In this document: one piece after another, positions 29,343-39,900 of the stretch
Layout of the letters: the number at the start of each line of letters is the position of its first letter
Position numbering within the stretch: position 1 is the first letter of the stretch
Assembly: GCA_945273735.1 (NCBI GenBank)
Contig: CALYPJ010000003.1
Coordinates: 1 to 64,000 of the forward strand
Origin: an uncultured Lactobacillaceae bacterium
Lineage (GTDB): Bacteria > Bacillota > Bacilli > Lactobacillales > Lactobacillaceae
Length of the DNA: 64,000 bases
Direction: 5' to 3'
Program-made: the position numbers and the translations under genes
The notes under the pieces: generated by a model
The model's input: only the letters and a program-made list of their open reading frames with translations
What the model was told of the DNA's origin: nothing
The model's database searches: none

Positions 29343-30008
29343 ATGGAATTAACCAAAGAACAATTAGCTAAGTATTTAGATCATACTAATTTACAACCTA
29401 ATGCTACGGCTGCCCAAATTAAGCAAACTTGTGCCGAAGCTCTTAAATATCAAACTGCTTCAGTTTGTGTCAATGCACATTGGGTTGATTTAGTTACAAA
29501 AGAATTAACAGGTAGTGGCGTTAATCCGATTGCAGTTGTTGGATTTCCTTTGGGAGCAACAACTACGGAAATTAAAGTCGCTGAGGCCAAGCAAGCGATG
29601 ATAGATGGTGCAATGGAAATCGATATGGTAATTAATATAGGTGAGTTCTTGGGGGGTAATTTTGATTTTGTAAAATCAGATATTACAAAAGTTGCTGAAG
29701 TCGTTCACCAAGAATCAAAATTATTGAAAGTAATTATTGAAACATCTTATTTAAATAATGATCAAATTGTCAAAGCTTGTCAGATTTGTGAAGTTGCTCA
29801 TGCAGATTATGTAAAAACCTCTACTGGTTTTAGTGATTCTGGAGCTAAGGTAGAGGATGTAGTTTTAATGCGTAAAACTGTAGGTAATCGGTTAGGAGTT
29901 AAAGCCTCAGGTGGTATTCACACTCAAGAGGAGGCGATAGCGATGATTAAAGCGGGAGCAAGCAGATTAGGTGTTAGTGCGACTGTGAAAATTTTAGAAG
30001 GTAAGTAG
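29343..30008 (+). CDS. deoC: Deoxyribose-phosphate aldolase (copy 2)
   Basis: LDHTNLQPNATAAQIKQTC, YVKTSTGFSDSGAKVEDVVLMRKTVG, VKASGGIHT. Confidence 0.95.
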   Translation: MELTKEQLAKYLDHTNLQPNATAAQIKQTCAEALKYQTASVCVNAHWVDLVTKELTGSGVNPIAVVGFPLGATTTEIKVAEAKQAMIDGAMEIDMVINIGEFLGGNFDFVKSDITKVAEVVHQESKLLKVIIETSYLNNDQIVKACQICEVAHADYVKTSTGFSDSGAKVEDVVLMRKTVGNRLGVKASGGIHTQEEAIAMIKAGASRLGVSATVKILEGK

Positions 30009-30018
30009 GAGGTAGATT

Positions 30019-31209
30019 ATGACAAAATATCAACGTATTTTTTTAATTGTCATGGATTCTGTAGGTACTGGTGCAGCAGCAGATGCCGCTAAATTTAATG
30101 ACGTTGGAGCTGATACATTAGGACACATTGGTGATTATTTTAAAGGCGAATTGAATTTGCCGAATTTTCAAAAATTAGGAATTTCTAATTTACGAAATCA
30201 ACCAATTAAAGGAGTTCCTGCTAATGCTAATCCTTTGGGTTATTATGGTAAAATGCAAGAAATTTCGGCAGGTAAAGACAGTATGGATGGTCACTGGGAA
30301 ATGATGGAATTACCAGTCAAAAAACCTTTAAGTTATTTTCCTAAAGGTTTTCCCACTGAATTAATGGACAAAATTTCTAAATTTTCTGGTCGCAAGATTA
30401 TAGGGAATCGTCCTGCATCGGGAACTCAAATTATTGAAGAACTTGGTGAACAGCAATTGAAAACAGGGGATTTAATTATTTATACCTCTGGAGATTCTGT
30501 ATTACAGATTGCGGCGCATGAGGCTATTATTCCGGTTAAAGAATTATATCGAATCTGTGAATATGCTCGTAGTTTGGTTAATGGGCCTCAGTATACTGTT
30601 GGTAGGGTAATTGCACGTCCTTACGTTGGTTCAGATAGCCATCATTTTATTCGAACCGCTAATCGTCATGATTTTTCTTTAAAACCTTTTGGTAAAACGG
30701 TTCTTGATTATCTACAAGATAGTGGCATTCATACTGTTGGCGTTGGAAAAATTAATGATATTTTTTCCGGTCAAGGAATTGATGAAGGTTACCATAATGA
30801 AAGTAATATGGATGGTATGGATCATGTACAACATGTTATGGGTGAAAATTTTACTGGATTTTGTTTTGTAAATTTAGTTGATTTTGATTCAATGTATGGT
30901 CATCGTCGTAATCCTGAGGGATATGGTGAAGCTTTAATGGAATTAGATACTCGAATTGGGGAAGTTTTAGCAACTTTAAAAGATAATGATTTACTTATGA
31001 TTACTGCTGATCATGGTAATGATCCAACTTTTCGGGGAACTGATCATACTCGTGAATATATACCGTTATTGACTTATTCACCAAGTATGGAGACAAGTGG
31101 TTCTTTAGGTACTAGATCAACATTTGCTGATTTAGGAGCTACCATTTTGGATAATTTTAAAGTAAAAGGAAATGATGTCGGTACTAGTTTTTTGGCAGAT
31201 TTAAAATAG
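30019..31209 (+). CDS. deoB: Phosphopentomutase
   Basis: [60 protein letters not shown]. Confidence 0.96.
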   Translation: MTKYQRIFLIVMDSVGTGAAADAAKFNDVGADTLGHIGDYFKGELNLPNFQKLGISNLRNQPIKGVPANANPLGYYGKMQEISAGKDSMDGHWEMMELPVKKPLSYFPKGFPTELMDKISKFSGRKIIGNRPASGTQIIEELGEQQLKTGDLIIYTSGDSVLQIAAHEAIIPVKELYRICEYARSLVNGPQYTVGRVIARPYVGSDSHHFIRTANRHDFSLKPFGKTVLDYLQDSGIHTVGVGKINDIFSGQGIDEGYHNESNMDGMDHVQHVMGENFTGFCFVNLVDFDSMYGHRRNPEGYGEALMELDTRIGEVLATLKDNDLLMITADHGNDPTFRGTDHTREYIPLLTYSPSMETSGSLGTRSTFADLGATILDNFKVKGNDVGTSFLADLK

Positions 31210-31227
31210 ATAGGAGAAAAATTTAGC

Positions 31228-32526
31228 ATGAGAATGGTAGATATCATTCATCAAAAACGTAATGGTGGTGCTTTAAGTGAAGACCAAATTAATTTTTTTA
31301 TTAACGGTGTTGTAAGTGGAGATATTCCTGATTATCAAACTACTGCTTTATTGATGGCGATTTATTATCAAAATATGACTGTTGATGAACGAACTATATT
31401 AACTAAGGCAATGTTAAATTCCGGTGATCGTTTGGATCTACATAAAATACCTGGAATTAAAGTTGATAAACATTCTACTGGTGGTATCGGTGATAAAGTT
31501 AGCATTCCTTTGGCACCTATTGTGGCAGCGGCAGGAATTCCTGATCCGATGGTTTCCGGCCGTGGTCTTGGAAATACTGGTGGAACATTAGATAAATTGG
31601 AAGCAATACCAGGATATAAAGTAGAAGAAAGTGAAGCACAATTTATCAAACAAGTCTCAGATATTGGTTTGGCTATTATTGGAGCAACAGGAAATATAGC
31701 ACCTGCTGATAAGAAAATTTATGCTTTACGTGATGTTACTGACACAGTAGATTCCATACCTTTAATAGCAAGTTCAATTATGAGTAAAAAAATTGCTTCA
31801 GGGACAGACGCCTTAGTTTTTGATGTTAAAACAGGATCTGGTGCTTTTATGAAAACTTATGATAAAGCAAAGGAATTAGCTCAGGCTTTAGTCGACATCG
31901 GTAAAAATGCTGGAATTAAGTCCATTGCCGTAATTACTGATATGAGTCAACCTTTGGGTAATAAAATCGGTAATTCCTTGGAGATTGAAGAATCAATTGA
32001 TTTATTGAAAGGCAAAGGTCCTGATGATCTAAAAGAAGTCACTTTAACTTTAGGAAGTTATATGGCTATTTTAGGTCAAAAAGCTCAAAGTTTTAATGAA
32101 GCTTATCAAATGTTAGATAAAGTAATTAGTTCAGGTGCAGCATTGGATAAATTTCGCCAAATGCTGAAAGCGCAAGGTGCTGATGATCATGTAATCGATG
32201 ATTATTCAATAATGCCTCAAGCTAAGTATCATTTTGATTTACTTGCTGAACGCACCGGAACAATTGGGCAACTTTCAGCTAATGAAGTGGGTATTGCCAG
32301 TATGATGTTAGGCGGTGGTCGTCTTAAAATTGATGATCAACTTGATTATAGTGTCGGAGTTGTATTGCATAAAAAAGTCGGTGATTTAGTTAAAGAAGGG
32401 GAATCCATTTTAACTATTTACAGTAATCATCAAGATGTGGCAGAAGTGAAAGCTTTATTAAACAATCATATTAGCATTGTTGAAACTGCTGATAAACCGC
32501 GCTTAATTTATGAAACTATTTATTAA
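31228..32526 (+). CDS. pdp: Pyrimidine-nucleoside phosphorylase
   Basis: KHSTGGIGDKVSIPLAPIVAAAG; SGRGLGNTGGTLDKLEAIPGY; DVKTGSGAFMK. Confidence 0.96.
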   Translation: MRMVDIIHQKRNGGALSEDQINFFINGVVSGDIPDYQTTALLMAIYYQNMTVDERTILTKAMLNSGDRLDLHKIPGIKVDKHSTGGIGDKVSIPLAPIVAAAGIPDPMVSGRGLGNTGGTLDKLEAIPGYKVEESEAQFIKQVSDIGLAIIGATGNIAPADKKIYALRDVTDTVDSIPLIASSIMSKKIASGTDALVFDVKTGSGAFMKTYDKAKELAQALVDIGKNAGIKSIAVITDMSQPLGNKIGNSLEIEESIDLLKGKGPDDLKEVTLTLGSYMAILGQKAQSFNEAYQMLDKVISSGAALDKFRQMLKAQGADDHVIDDYSIMPQAKYHFDLLAERTGTIGQLSANEVGIASMMLGGGRLKIDDQLDYSVGVVLHKKVGDLVKEGESILTIYSNHQDVAEVKALLNNHISIVETADKPRLIYETIY

Positions 32527-32542
32527 TTAAGATCGATAAAGT

Positions 32543-32567
32543 AAAAGGCTCATTTTTGAGCCTTTTT
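32543..32567 (+). terminator. Terminator
   Basis: aaaaggctcatttttgagccttttt. Confidence 0.88.
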
Positions 32568-32648
32568 CTATTTTAAAAATCAAAAAAATGAATTATTTTT
32601 CTTTGATCTGAACTCTATTTCAAAAAAATAAAGACTGATTTTTAAATG

Positions 32649-32663
32649 ATGGAAGCGAAATCA
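32649..32663 (+). promoter_or_regulatory. Candidate CcpA cre site
   Basis: ATGGAAGCGAAATCA fits WTGNAANCGNWNNCW; upstream of a sugar-PTS operon. Confidence 0.55.
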
Positions 32664-32801
32664 GTAAAATTAATAGAATTTAATTTTTGAATTTTTTAAA
32701 AAAAATCTTGAATTTATAACAAAAGCATTTAAAATTGATTTTAGAAGATAATATGATGTTATATAATCTTATGCTTTAAATAATTTGAAAGGACAATTAA
32801 C

Positions 32802-33776
32802 ATGCGCGAAGAACATTTGCAAGAAATTAATCAAGCATTAACTGCTTTAAAGGATAGGAAAATAAATAGTATTTATTTTACTGCCTGCGGTGGTTCTCAG
32901 GCTGTTTTAATGCCAGGACAATATATTTTTGATCACGAAACTGAACTAGTTTCGCAAGTTTATAATGCGAATGAATTTGTTCATGATTTACCTAAGTCAG
33001 TTAATGAACATTCTATAGTAATTTCAATTTCACACTCGGGAACCACACCAGAAACGGTCAATGCAACAAAGAAAGCTCGTGAAGCTGGGGCAGTTACCAT
33101 TGCTTTTTCACATGAAAAAGAATCACCATTATGGCAAGCAGCAGAATTTCCAATTCATTACGATTGGGGTACAGATGCAGATGCTAGTGATTTAAATAAA
33201 CCAGTTTTTTATGGTTTAATTTTTAAACTTTTGAAATATTTCACTAATGATTCTAAATGGGATAAATGTTTTGAGGAACTGAATAAATTACAAGATTTAA
33301 CAATTATTACTAAAAATCAATATCAAGATTTAGCTACCCAATGGGCTAAGGATAATAAACGAGATCAAATTATTTATACAATTGGTAGTGGTATAAATTA
33401 TGGCGAAATGTACTCTACAGCTAACTGTTGGTTTATGGAAATGCAATGGATAAATTCAGCAGTAATTCATTCTGGTGAATATTTCCATGGTCCTTTTGAA
33501 ATTACTGACGATCAAGTACCTTTCATAATGATTAAAAGTATTGGAAATACTCGTGAATTAGATCAAAGAGTTGAGAATTTTGCCCCTAAATATACAGATA
33601 AGTTAACAGTTTTAGATCAAGCTGATTTTAAACTTGATAATGTTGTCGATGTTGCTAAACCTTATATTGCCGCTATTTTGTCAGGAGTTGTAATTAGACA
33701 AATGGTAGAAGCTATTGCTTATGAGAGAGGACATTCCTTAGAAGTCAGACGTTATATGTGGCATGAAGAGTATTAA
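32802..33776 (+). CDS. SIS-domain sugar isomerase/deglycase, FrlB/Gfr-like
   Basis: IYFTACGGSQAVLMPGQYI; SISHSGTTPETVNATKKAREAGA; context with mannose-family PTS. Confidence 0.82.
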   Translation: MREEHLQEINQALTALKDRKINSIYFTACGGSQAVLMPGQYIFDHETELVSQVYNANEFVHDLPKSVNEHSIVISISHSGTTPETVNATKKAREAGAVTIAFSHEKESPLWQAAEFPIHYDWGTDADASDLNKPVFYGLIFKLLKYFTNDSKWDKCFEELNKLQDLTIITKNQYQDLATQWAKDNKRDQIIYTIGSGINYGEMYSTANCWFMEMQWINSAVIHSGEYFHGPFEITDDQVPFIMIKSIGNTRELDQRVENFAPKYTDKLTVLDQADFKLDNVVDVAKPYIAAILSGVVIRQMVEAIAYERGHSLEVRRYMWHEEY

Positions 33777-33798
33777 TTTAAAAATTTGAGGAAAAATT

Positions 33799-34257
33799 AT
33801 GATTAAAATTGTTAGAGTCGATCATCGCTTAGTTCATGGTCAAGTAATTTTTTCATGGGTTAAACAATATAATATTGACCATATTGTTGTAGGTGATGAC
33901 CTTGTTCAGAGTAATCCAATTGCTTCTATGGCTTTAAAGATGGCAAAACCTGCTGATACCAAATTAGATATTGTTAAAGTAGCTAAAGTTAAAGAAATTG
34001 TTGAGACTAATCCTAAAGATAAAATTATGATTTTAGTTAAAGGCCCTCAACAGGCATTACAATTAGTTCAAGATATACCTGAAATCAAAGAAATAAATTA
34101 TGGCGGGATTGCAAAAAAAGAGGGCTCAAAGTCCTATGGACAAGCAATTTATTTAAATTCAGAAGAATTAAAAGCAACTAAAGATATTGTATCTAAGGGT
34201 GTGAAAATTTTTATTCAACAAGTACCTTCATCTCCAGTAGAAAAAGCAAACTTTTAG
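33799..34257 (+). CDS. PTS mannose-family EIIB
   Basis: IVRVDHRLVHGQVIFSWVKQY. Confidence 0.94.
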   Translation: MIKIVRVDHRLVHGQVIFSWVKQYNIDHIVVGDDLVQSNPIASMALKMAKPADTKLDIVKVAKVKEIVETNPKDKIMILVKGPQQALQLVQDIPEIKEINYGGIAKKEGSKSYGQAIYLNSEELKATKDIVSKGVKIFIQQVPSSPVEKANF

Positions 34258-34290
34258 TTTTTATTAATTTAATGATTGTGAGGTGAGAAA

Positions 34291-35043
34291 ATGTTAATTA
34301 AGGCAATTTTGTTAGGACTCGTATCTGTTGTAGGAGTGATTGATTCCCGTTGGATTGGTCGTCAAAATATTGGTCGACCTCTTATATTAAGCTCCTTAGC
34401 AGGTTTAGTATTGGGGAATCTTTCTCAAGGAATAATTCTTGGGGCTTCGCTGGAATTAATTTCGATGGGATTTGTTGCAATTGGTGCAGCATCACCTCCC
34501 AATATGCAAATTGGAAGTGTTATTGCGACAGCTTTTGCAATTATTTCTCATGCAAGTACTCAAACTGCTTTGGCCATTGCACTACCAATTGCAGTAGCGG
34601 CAGAATTTTTGGATATTTTAATGCGAATGATAATGGCTCAATTTGGTCATTCAGCTGATAAAGCAATTAAACAAGGTAAATTTAAAAAAGCACAGCATAT
34701 TCATGTTTATTGGGCATTTGCTTTAAATGCAACTCTTTATTTTCTATTAATCTTTATAACTATCTATTTTGGAGCAAATTCAGTTAAAGATATTGTTGAC
34801 ATGATTCCAAAAGTGATTACCCATGGATTAACTGTTGCTGGAAATCTTTTATCAGCTCTGGGTTTTGCAATGTTGTTAAGTACGATGTTAAGTAAGAAAC
34901 TTTTCTTATATTTCTTGTTTGGGTTTTTAATTGTAGCTTACTCGAAGTTAGACTTAATTGGATTAACTTTGTTTGCGGTAATTTTAGCCTTCATTATGGA
35001 TAAAGTTGTTTATGGTCGTAAAGAAAAAGAAGAGGAGCAATAA
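34291..35043 (+). CDS. PTS mannose-family EIIC
   Basis: GRPLILSSLAGLVLGNLSQGIILGASLELISMG. Confidence 0.93.
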   Translation: MLIKAILLGLVSVVGVIDSRWIGRQNIGRPLILSSLAGLVLGNLSQGIILGASLELISMGFVAIGAASPPNMQIGSVIATAFAIISHASTQTALAIALPIAVAAEFLDILMRMIMAQFGHSADKAIKQGKFKKAQHIHVYWAFALNATLYFLLIFITIYFGANSVKDIVDMIPKVITHGLTVAGNLLSALGFAMLLSTMLSKKLFLYFLFGFLIVAYSKLDLIGLTLFAVILAFIMDKVVYGRKEKEEEQ

Positions 35044-35861
35044 TGACTGTTGAGAAAAAGCAATTAACTAAAAAAGATTTAGTAAAAGTGTTTTTACATT
35101 CCATGGCTATTATGTGTTCTTGGAATTATGAACGACAAATGAATATGGGCTATATGTATGGGATGGCTCCAGTTTTAGATCGACTTTACGCTGATAATGA
35201 AGAAGAAAAAAAGCGGGCTTATCAAAGACATATGGAGTTTTATAATTGTACGCCACAAATGACCCCGTTTATTATGGGCTTGACTGCTTCAATGGAAGAG
35301 GAAAATGCTAATAGTAATGGAGATTATGATACTGAGTCAATTTCAATGATTAAGACCAGTTTAATGGGACCTTTTGCTGGAATTGGTGATTCATTTTTTC
35401 AAGGAACAATTAGGATTATTACATTTGGGATTGGTCTTTCCTTTGCTAAGCAAGGTAGTATTTTAGGACCTATTTTAGCAGTTGGTTTATTTATGATCCC
35501 TTCGTTGTTAGCATCTTATTATGGAACTTTTTTAGGTTATAAATCTGGAAAAACCTATCTAGCTAAACTCTACGAAGAGGGATTGATGGATCGAGTGATG
35601 CAATTTGCTTCCATTGTTGGATTAGCTGTTGTTGGTGGTATGGTAGCCAGTATGGTTGATATTACTACACCTTTGAAATTTGCTGCTGGAGGTGCTAAAT
35701 TAGGTATTCAGAAAATGCTGGATCAAATTTTTCCAAAACTTTTACCTTTTGGTATTACTTTAGGCATATATTATTTAATTAAAAGGAAAATTAATACAAA
35801 TTTTTTACTGATTGGTATAATAGTAGTAGGAATAATTCTTGGAGCATTAGGAATTTTGTAA
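35043..35861 (+). CDS. PTS mannose-family EIID
   Basis: MGYMYGMAPVLDRLY; SLMGPFAGIGDSFFQGTIRII. Confidence 0.94.
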   Translation: MTVEKKQLTKKDLVKVFLHSMAIMCSWNYERQMNMGYMYGMAPVLDRLYADNEEEKKRAYQRHMEFYNCTPQMTPFIMGLTASMEEENANSNGDYDTESISMIKTSLMGPFAGIGDSFFQGTIRIITFGIGLSFAKQGSILGPILAVGLFMIPSLLASYYGTFLGYKSGKTYLAKLYEEGLMDRVMQFASIVGLAVVGGMVASMVDITTPLKFAAGGAKLGIQKMLDQIFPKLLPFGITLGIYYLIKRKINTNFLLIGIIVVGIILGALGIL

Positions 35862-35888
35862 ATTTTTAAATTGAATGGTCATAGGGTA

Positions 35889-36605
35889 ATGGATCTTAAG
35901 AAAAATAAACCATTGTATCAACAAGTAGCAACGGAAATTGAATTTGATATTTTACAAGGTAAATATCAACCAGGTGAACAATTACCCACGGAAACAGAAT
36001 TATGTGAATCTTTTTCAGTAAGTAAAATTACAATTCGTCAAGCAGTTCAAATTTTGGTGAAAAAAAATTTAGTTAAAAAAGTGCGAGGTAAAGGGACATT
36101 TGTTTTAAGTATTAAGGAAACAATGCCTCTAGGTAAAAATTCATTTGGGTTTAATGATTTTTTAGCTTCGAAAGGTCATAAAATTACAAGTAAGATTTTA
36201 AAAATTGATGTGGCGATATCTGATTCCAAAATTGCAGATAATTTAAAATTATCCCGACAGACTCCAATTACCTTAATAAGTAGACTAATGCTTGAAGATA
36301 AAATTCCAATTGGGGTAGATAACATTTATGTCGAAACAGACCGTTTTCCAAATTTACCGGAAAATTTATCTAAACATGATTCTTTTTATGAGATGATTAA
36401 GCAAAAATATAAAGTTAATATTAACCGTTCTAAACTTAAAATTAATGGTATAGTAGCCGATCATAGTTTATCCGACCTTTTAGAGTGTACATTAGGTGAC
36501 CCATTATTTGTTTTAGATAAGACAAGTTTTGTTAATGATGATGTCATTCACTTTTCAAAATCATTTGTACGATGTGATCGTGTTGAGTATACGATTTCAA
36601 TGTAA
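35889..36605 (+). CDS. GntR family regulator (UTRA)
   Basis: NKPLYQQVATEIEFDILQGKYQPGEQLPTETELCESFSVSKITIRQAVQ. Confidence 0.94.
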   Translation: MDLKKNKPLYQQVATEIEFDILQGKYQPGEQLPTETELCESFSVSKITIRQAVQILVKKNLVKKVRGKGTFVLSIKETMPLGKNSFGFNDFLASKGHKITSKILKIDVAISDSKIADNLKLSRQTPITLISRLMLEDKIPIGVDNIYVETDRFPNLPENLSKHDSFYEMIKQKYKVNINRSKLKINGIVADHSLSDLLECTLGDPLFVLDKTSFVNDDVIHFSKSFVRCDRVEYTISM

Positions 36606-36653
36606 TTAAGCTAAACAGTTAACTTTTCTAGTTAGTTATTTTCGGAGATGTTA

Positions 36654-36681
36654 AACAATCCAAAGCGGATTGTTTTTTTTT
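36654..36681 (+). terminator. Terminator
   Basis: aacaatccaaagcggattgtttttttt. Confidence 0.88.
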
Positions 36682-36969
36682 ATATTTTTTTTTGAAAGTA
36701 ATTATTAAAAGGAAAAAAATCATTCTTTAAAAGTTTTAATAGTGTAATGAACTTTTGTGGAATTTTATGAAATTAAGTTTTAAATATTCAAATAAAATTT
36801 AATGGCAATTATTCATTAAAAGCCGAATAAATGTTAGGATTGCGCTTAAAAGAAATTGAGTTATACTGATAATTGTAAACAAGTCTATTATCGAAAAATA
36901 TGAAATAAAGTTTCACAATAAGTTAATAGCTTTGTTGTATTCAATTTAAATTAAGAGAGGAAAACGACA

Positions 36970-39900
36970 ATGCTCAAAAGATGGCGTAAATTTGGAGAAA
37001 TGTTCTTGGCAATTTTATTTTTAATAAACTCCGTTAGTTCCGATATTTCTGTAATCGCTGCGCCGATAGAAAATTATAATTCAGCAAATTTATCTAAATC
37101 CCCGATTAATTTTCGTGATTCTAAAGACACAAGGGTAAATTTAGCTTTAAATCAACCGGTAACTTATTCTGGGGTTGAAGGTGATAAACTAAAAGGTGAT
37201 TGGAAATATCCACAATTTATAGGAGAAAAAGTAGTTGATGGGGATGAAAATACTCGTTGGTCTGCAGGAAAAACTGATGATCAATGGTTAACCATTGATT
37301 TAGGAAAAGCTCAAAAGGTAAGTGAGATTCAATTATTATTTCATGCTGAATCACCTTCTTATCAGGTATTAGCTTCATCAGACGGTAAAAACTTTAATTC
37401 CGTCTATAATATGACAAAAGGTACACAAGGGCAAAAAGTTCAACGTGTGATAACTTTTAATTCGATAACTACTCGTTATATAAAATATCAACAAAATAAA
37501 ATGTGGTTGAATCCGGCAAACAACCAGTATTATGGATCTAGTTTATATGAAATTAAGGTTTTTGCAGAATCTCGATCAATTAAAAGTTTAACTTTTGATC
37601 AAACGTCTCAAAAATTAAGTGTAGGCTATAGTAAAGTTTTAAATTATCAGTCCGATCCCGCAGATTTGAAACCAGCAGCAGATAAATTAATTTGGACTAG
37701 TTCTGATCCTTCGGTTGCGTCGGTAGAAAAAGGTCAGGTAAAAGGGTTAAAAGCTGGAACAACAACGATTACAGCGCAAGTACCTGAAACATCTATTAAA
37801 GCTACTATGGAATTGATTGTACAAACGAATCAACCGGAATACGCTGTAATGCGACAAAAATGGCGAGAACGTTTAATTGCTACTAAGCCTGATTTAAGTG
37901 ATCCAAATATTAAAAAATATCTAACAGATTTAGCAAAACAAAGTGATGAACTTTGGCAAAGTATGGATCGCAGCACTAGTCGAAAACGAATTTGGCCTCA
38001 AAAGTCTTCCGATACTGTATCTGCGGACTATACGACTACTTTTACTAACATTAAAATATTAACATTAGGGTATTATAATCCATTAAGTAATCAATACCAA
38101 AAACCTGAAGTTTATAAAGCAATAATTGATGCACTTAATTTTATGGTTGATAATAAAAAGTACAATGGTAGCTATTCAACTGGTAATTGGTGGGATTGGC
38201 AAATTGGTTCTGCACAACAATTAGATGATATTTTAATTTTATTAAATGACGATTTAGTAAAGCAAGATCATGATCAATTAATAAAATTCGTAAAACCGCT
38301 TTTAGGCTATGATCGTGATCCTAATGTGCGTTGGCCTTCATCAGTGGCTACCGGAGCTAATTTGACTGATATTTCAATTTCTGTATTAGCTACTGCAATT
38401 TTATTAGAAGATGATCAACGAATGGCTTTAGTAAAAGACAATTTACCTAAAGCAATGCAATTGGTTACTCAAGGTGAAGGAATTTATGCTGATGGTTCAT
38501 TTATTCAGCATATTGGTATTCCATATAATGGCAGTTATGGTAATGAAATGATAAAGGGCATTGCTCGAATTTCATCCTTATTAGTTAATACGCAGTGGGC
38601 AATTAGTGAAGAACAATTTAAGAATATTGCTAATTTTATTGATCAAGGATTTTTACAATTAATGGTAGAAGGTCGTATGCCTTCGATGGTATCTGGAAGA
38701 AGTATTTCCCGGGCACCCGGAACAAATCCTGAAACAACAGAGTTAGAAACTGGTAAGGAAACGATCGCTAATTTAACTTTAATTGCAGATGCTTTACCAC
38801 AATCATTGAAAGATAAAGTAAATCAATCAGTTGCAGTATGGGTTAAGCAAATAGGAACTAGGTATAACTTTTTTGATAATCCTCGGGATTATGCTGCGAT
38901 AACAGGTTTAAAAAACGCTTTGGCAACAGCAAAGCCTCTTGATGCTGATTTTACTTCATTAAATATTTATGCTTCAATGGATCGCGTAATGCAAAAAGCT
39001 TCAAATTATGCTGCTGGTATTAGTATGTATTCTAGCCGAGTTTCTAATTATGAATCAATTAATGGAGAGAATAAGCATGCATGGCATACAGCTGATGGAA
39101 TGTTCTATCTTTATAATGATGATTTAAATCAATTTGGTGAAGGTTATTGGGCAACAGTCGATCCCTATCGTTTACCTGGAACTACTGTAGACACACAAAG
39201 ATTAAATGATGGTGCACAGCAGTCTAAAAAGAGTCCGCAAAAATGGGTTGGCGGTGCAACTGATGGAGCAACTGCCAGTGTTGGAATGGCACTAGATAAG
39301 AGTAACCAAGGCCAAGATTTGAGTGCTTTAAAGTCATGGTTCTTATTAAATGGCCAGATTGTTAATTTAGGAACTAAAATTCAAGGTAATACTAGCGCTG
39401 ATATTGAAACAATCCTTGATCAAAGACAAATTACACCTGAATCAGATCAATTGTGGCAAGATGGAAAAATTGCTTCTAGTTTTCCAACCACTATTAATAA
39501 ATGGTTTAACATTCAAGAACCTAATACTAAAAATAATGTAGGTTATATTTTAGGGAAAACTAATGATCCTGTACTGGTTACTAAGAATACACGACAAGGT
39601 AGTTATCAAAATATTAATCCTTTATTCCCTTCAGATAAAATTTATCAACATACTTATGTTACTTTAGCAGCATTACATGGTTCCCAGGTTAAGAATGGAA
39701 AATATGAATATGTAATTGTTCCAGGTGCAAGTAATGAAAAAATAGCTCAGCTAGCAGCAAAGCCAGATTATCAAGTATTGTTGAATAATAGTGAAGTCCA
39801 AGCAATTAAAACTTCTGATCAAATTATGGCAAACGTGTGGAGTAAAGTTGAAGATCTTGGAGGATTATTTAGTACTAATTCTGCATGTTCAGTTATTATT

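Noticed and set aside
31368-31649. Antisense ORF opposite pdp
   Set aside because: Overlaps confident pdp; no SD or homology.
34350-34658. 102 aa Cys/Trp/Asn-rich ORF within EIIC
   Set aside because: Alternative frame of a confident EIIC gene; composition typical of a frame artefact.
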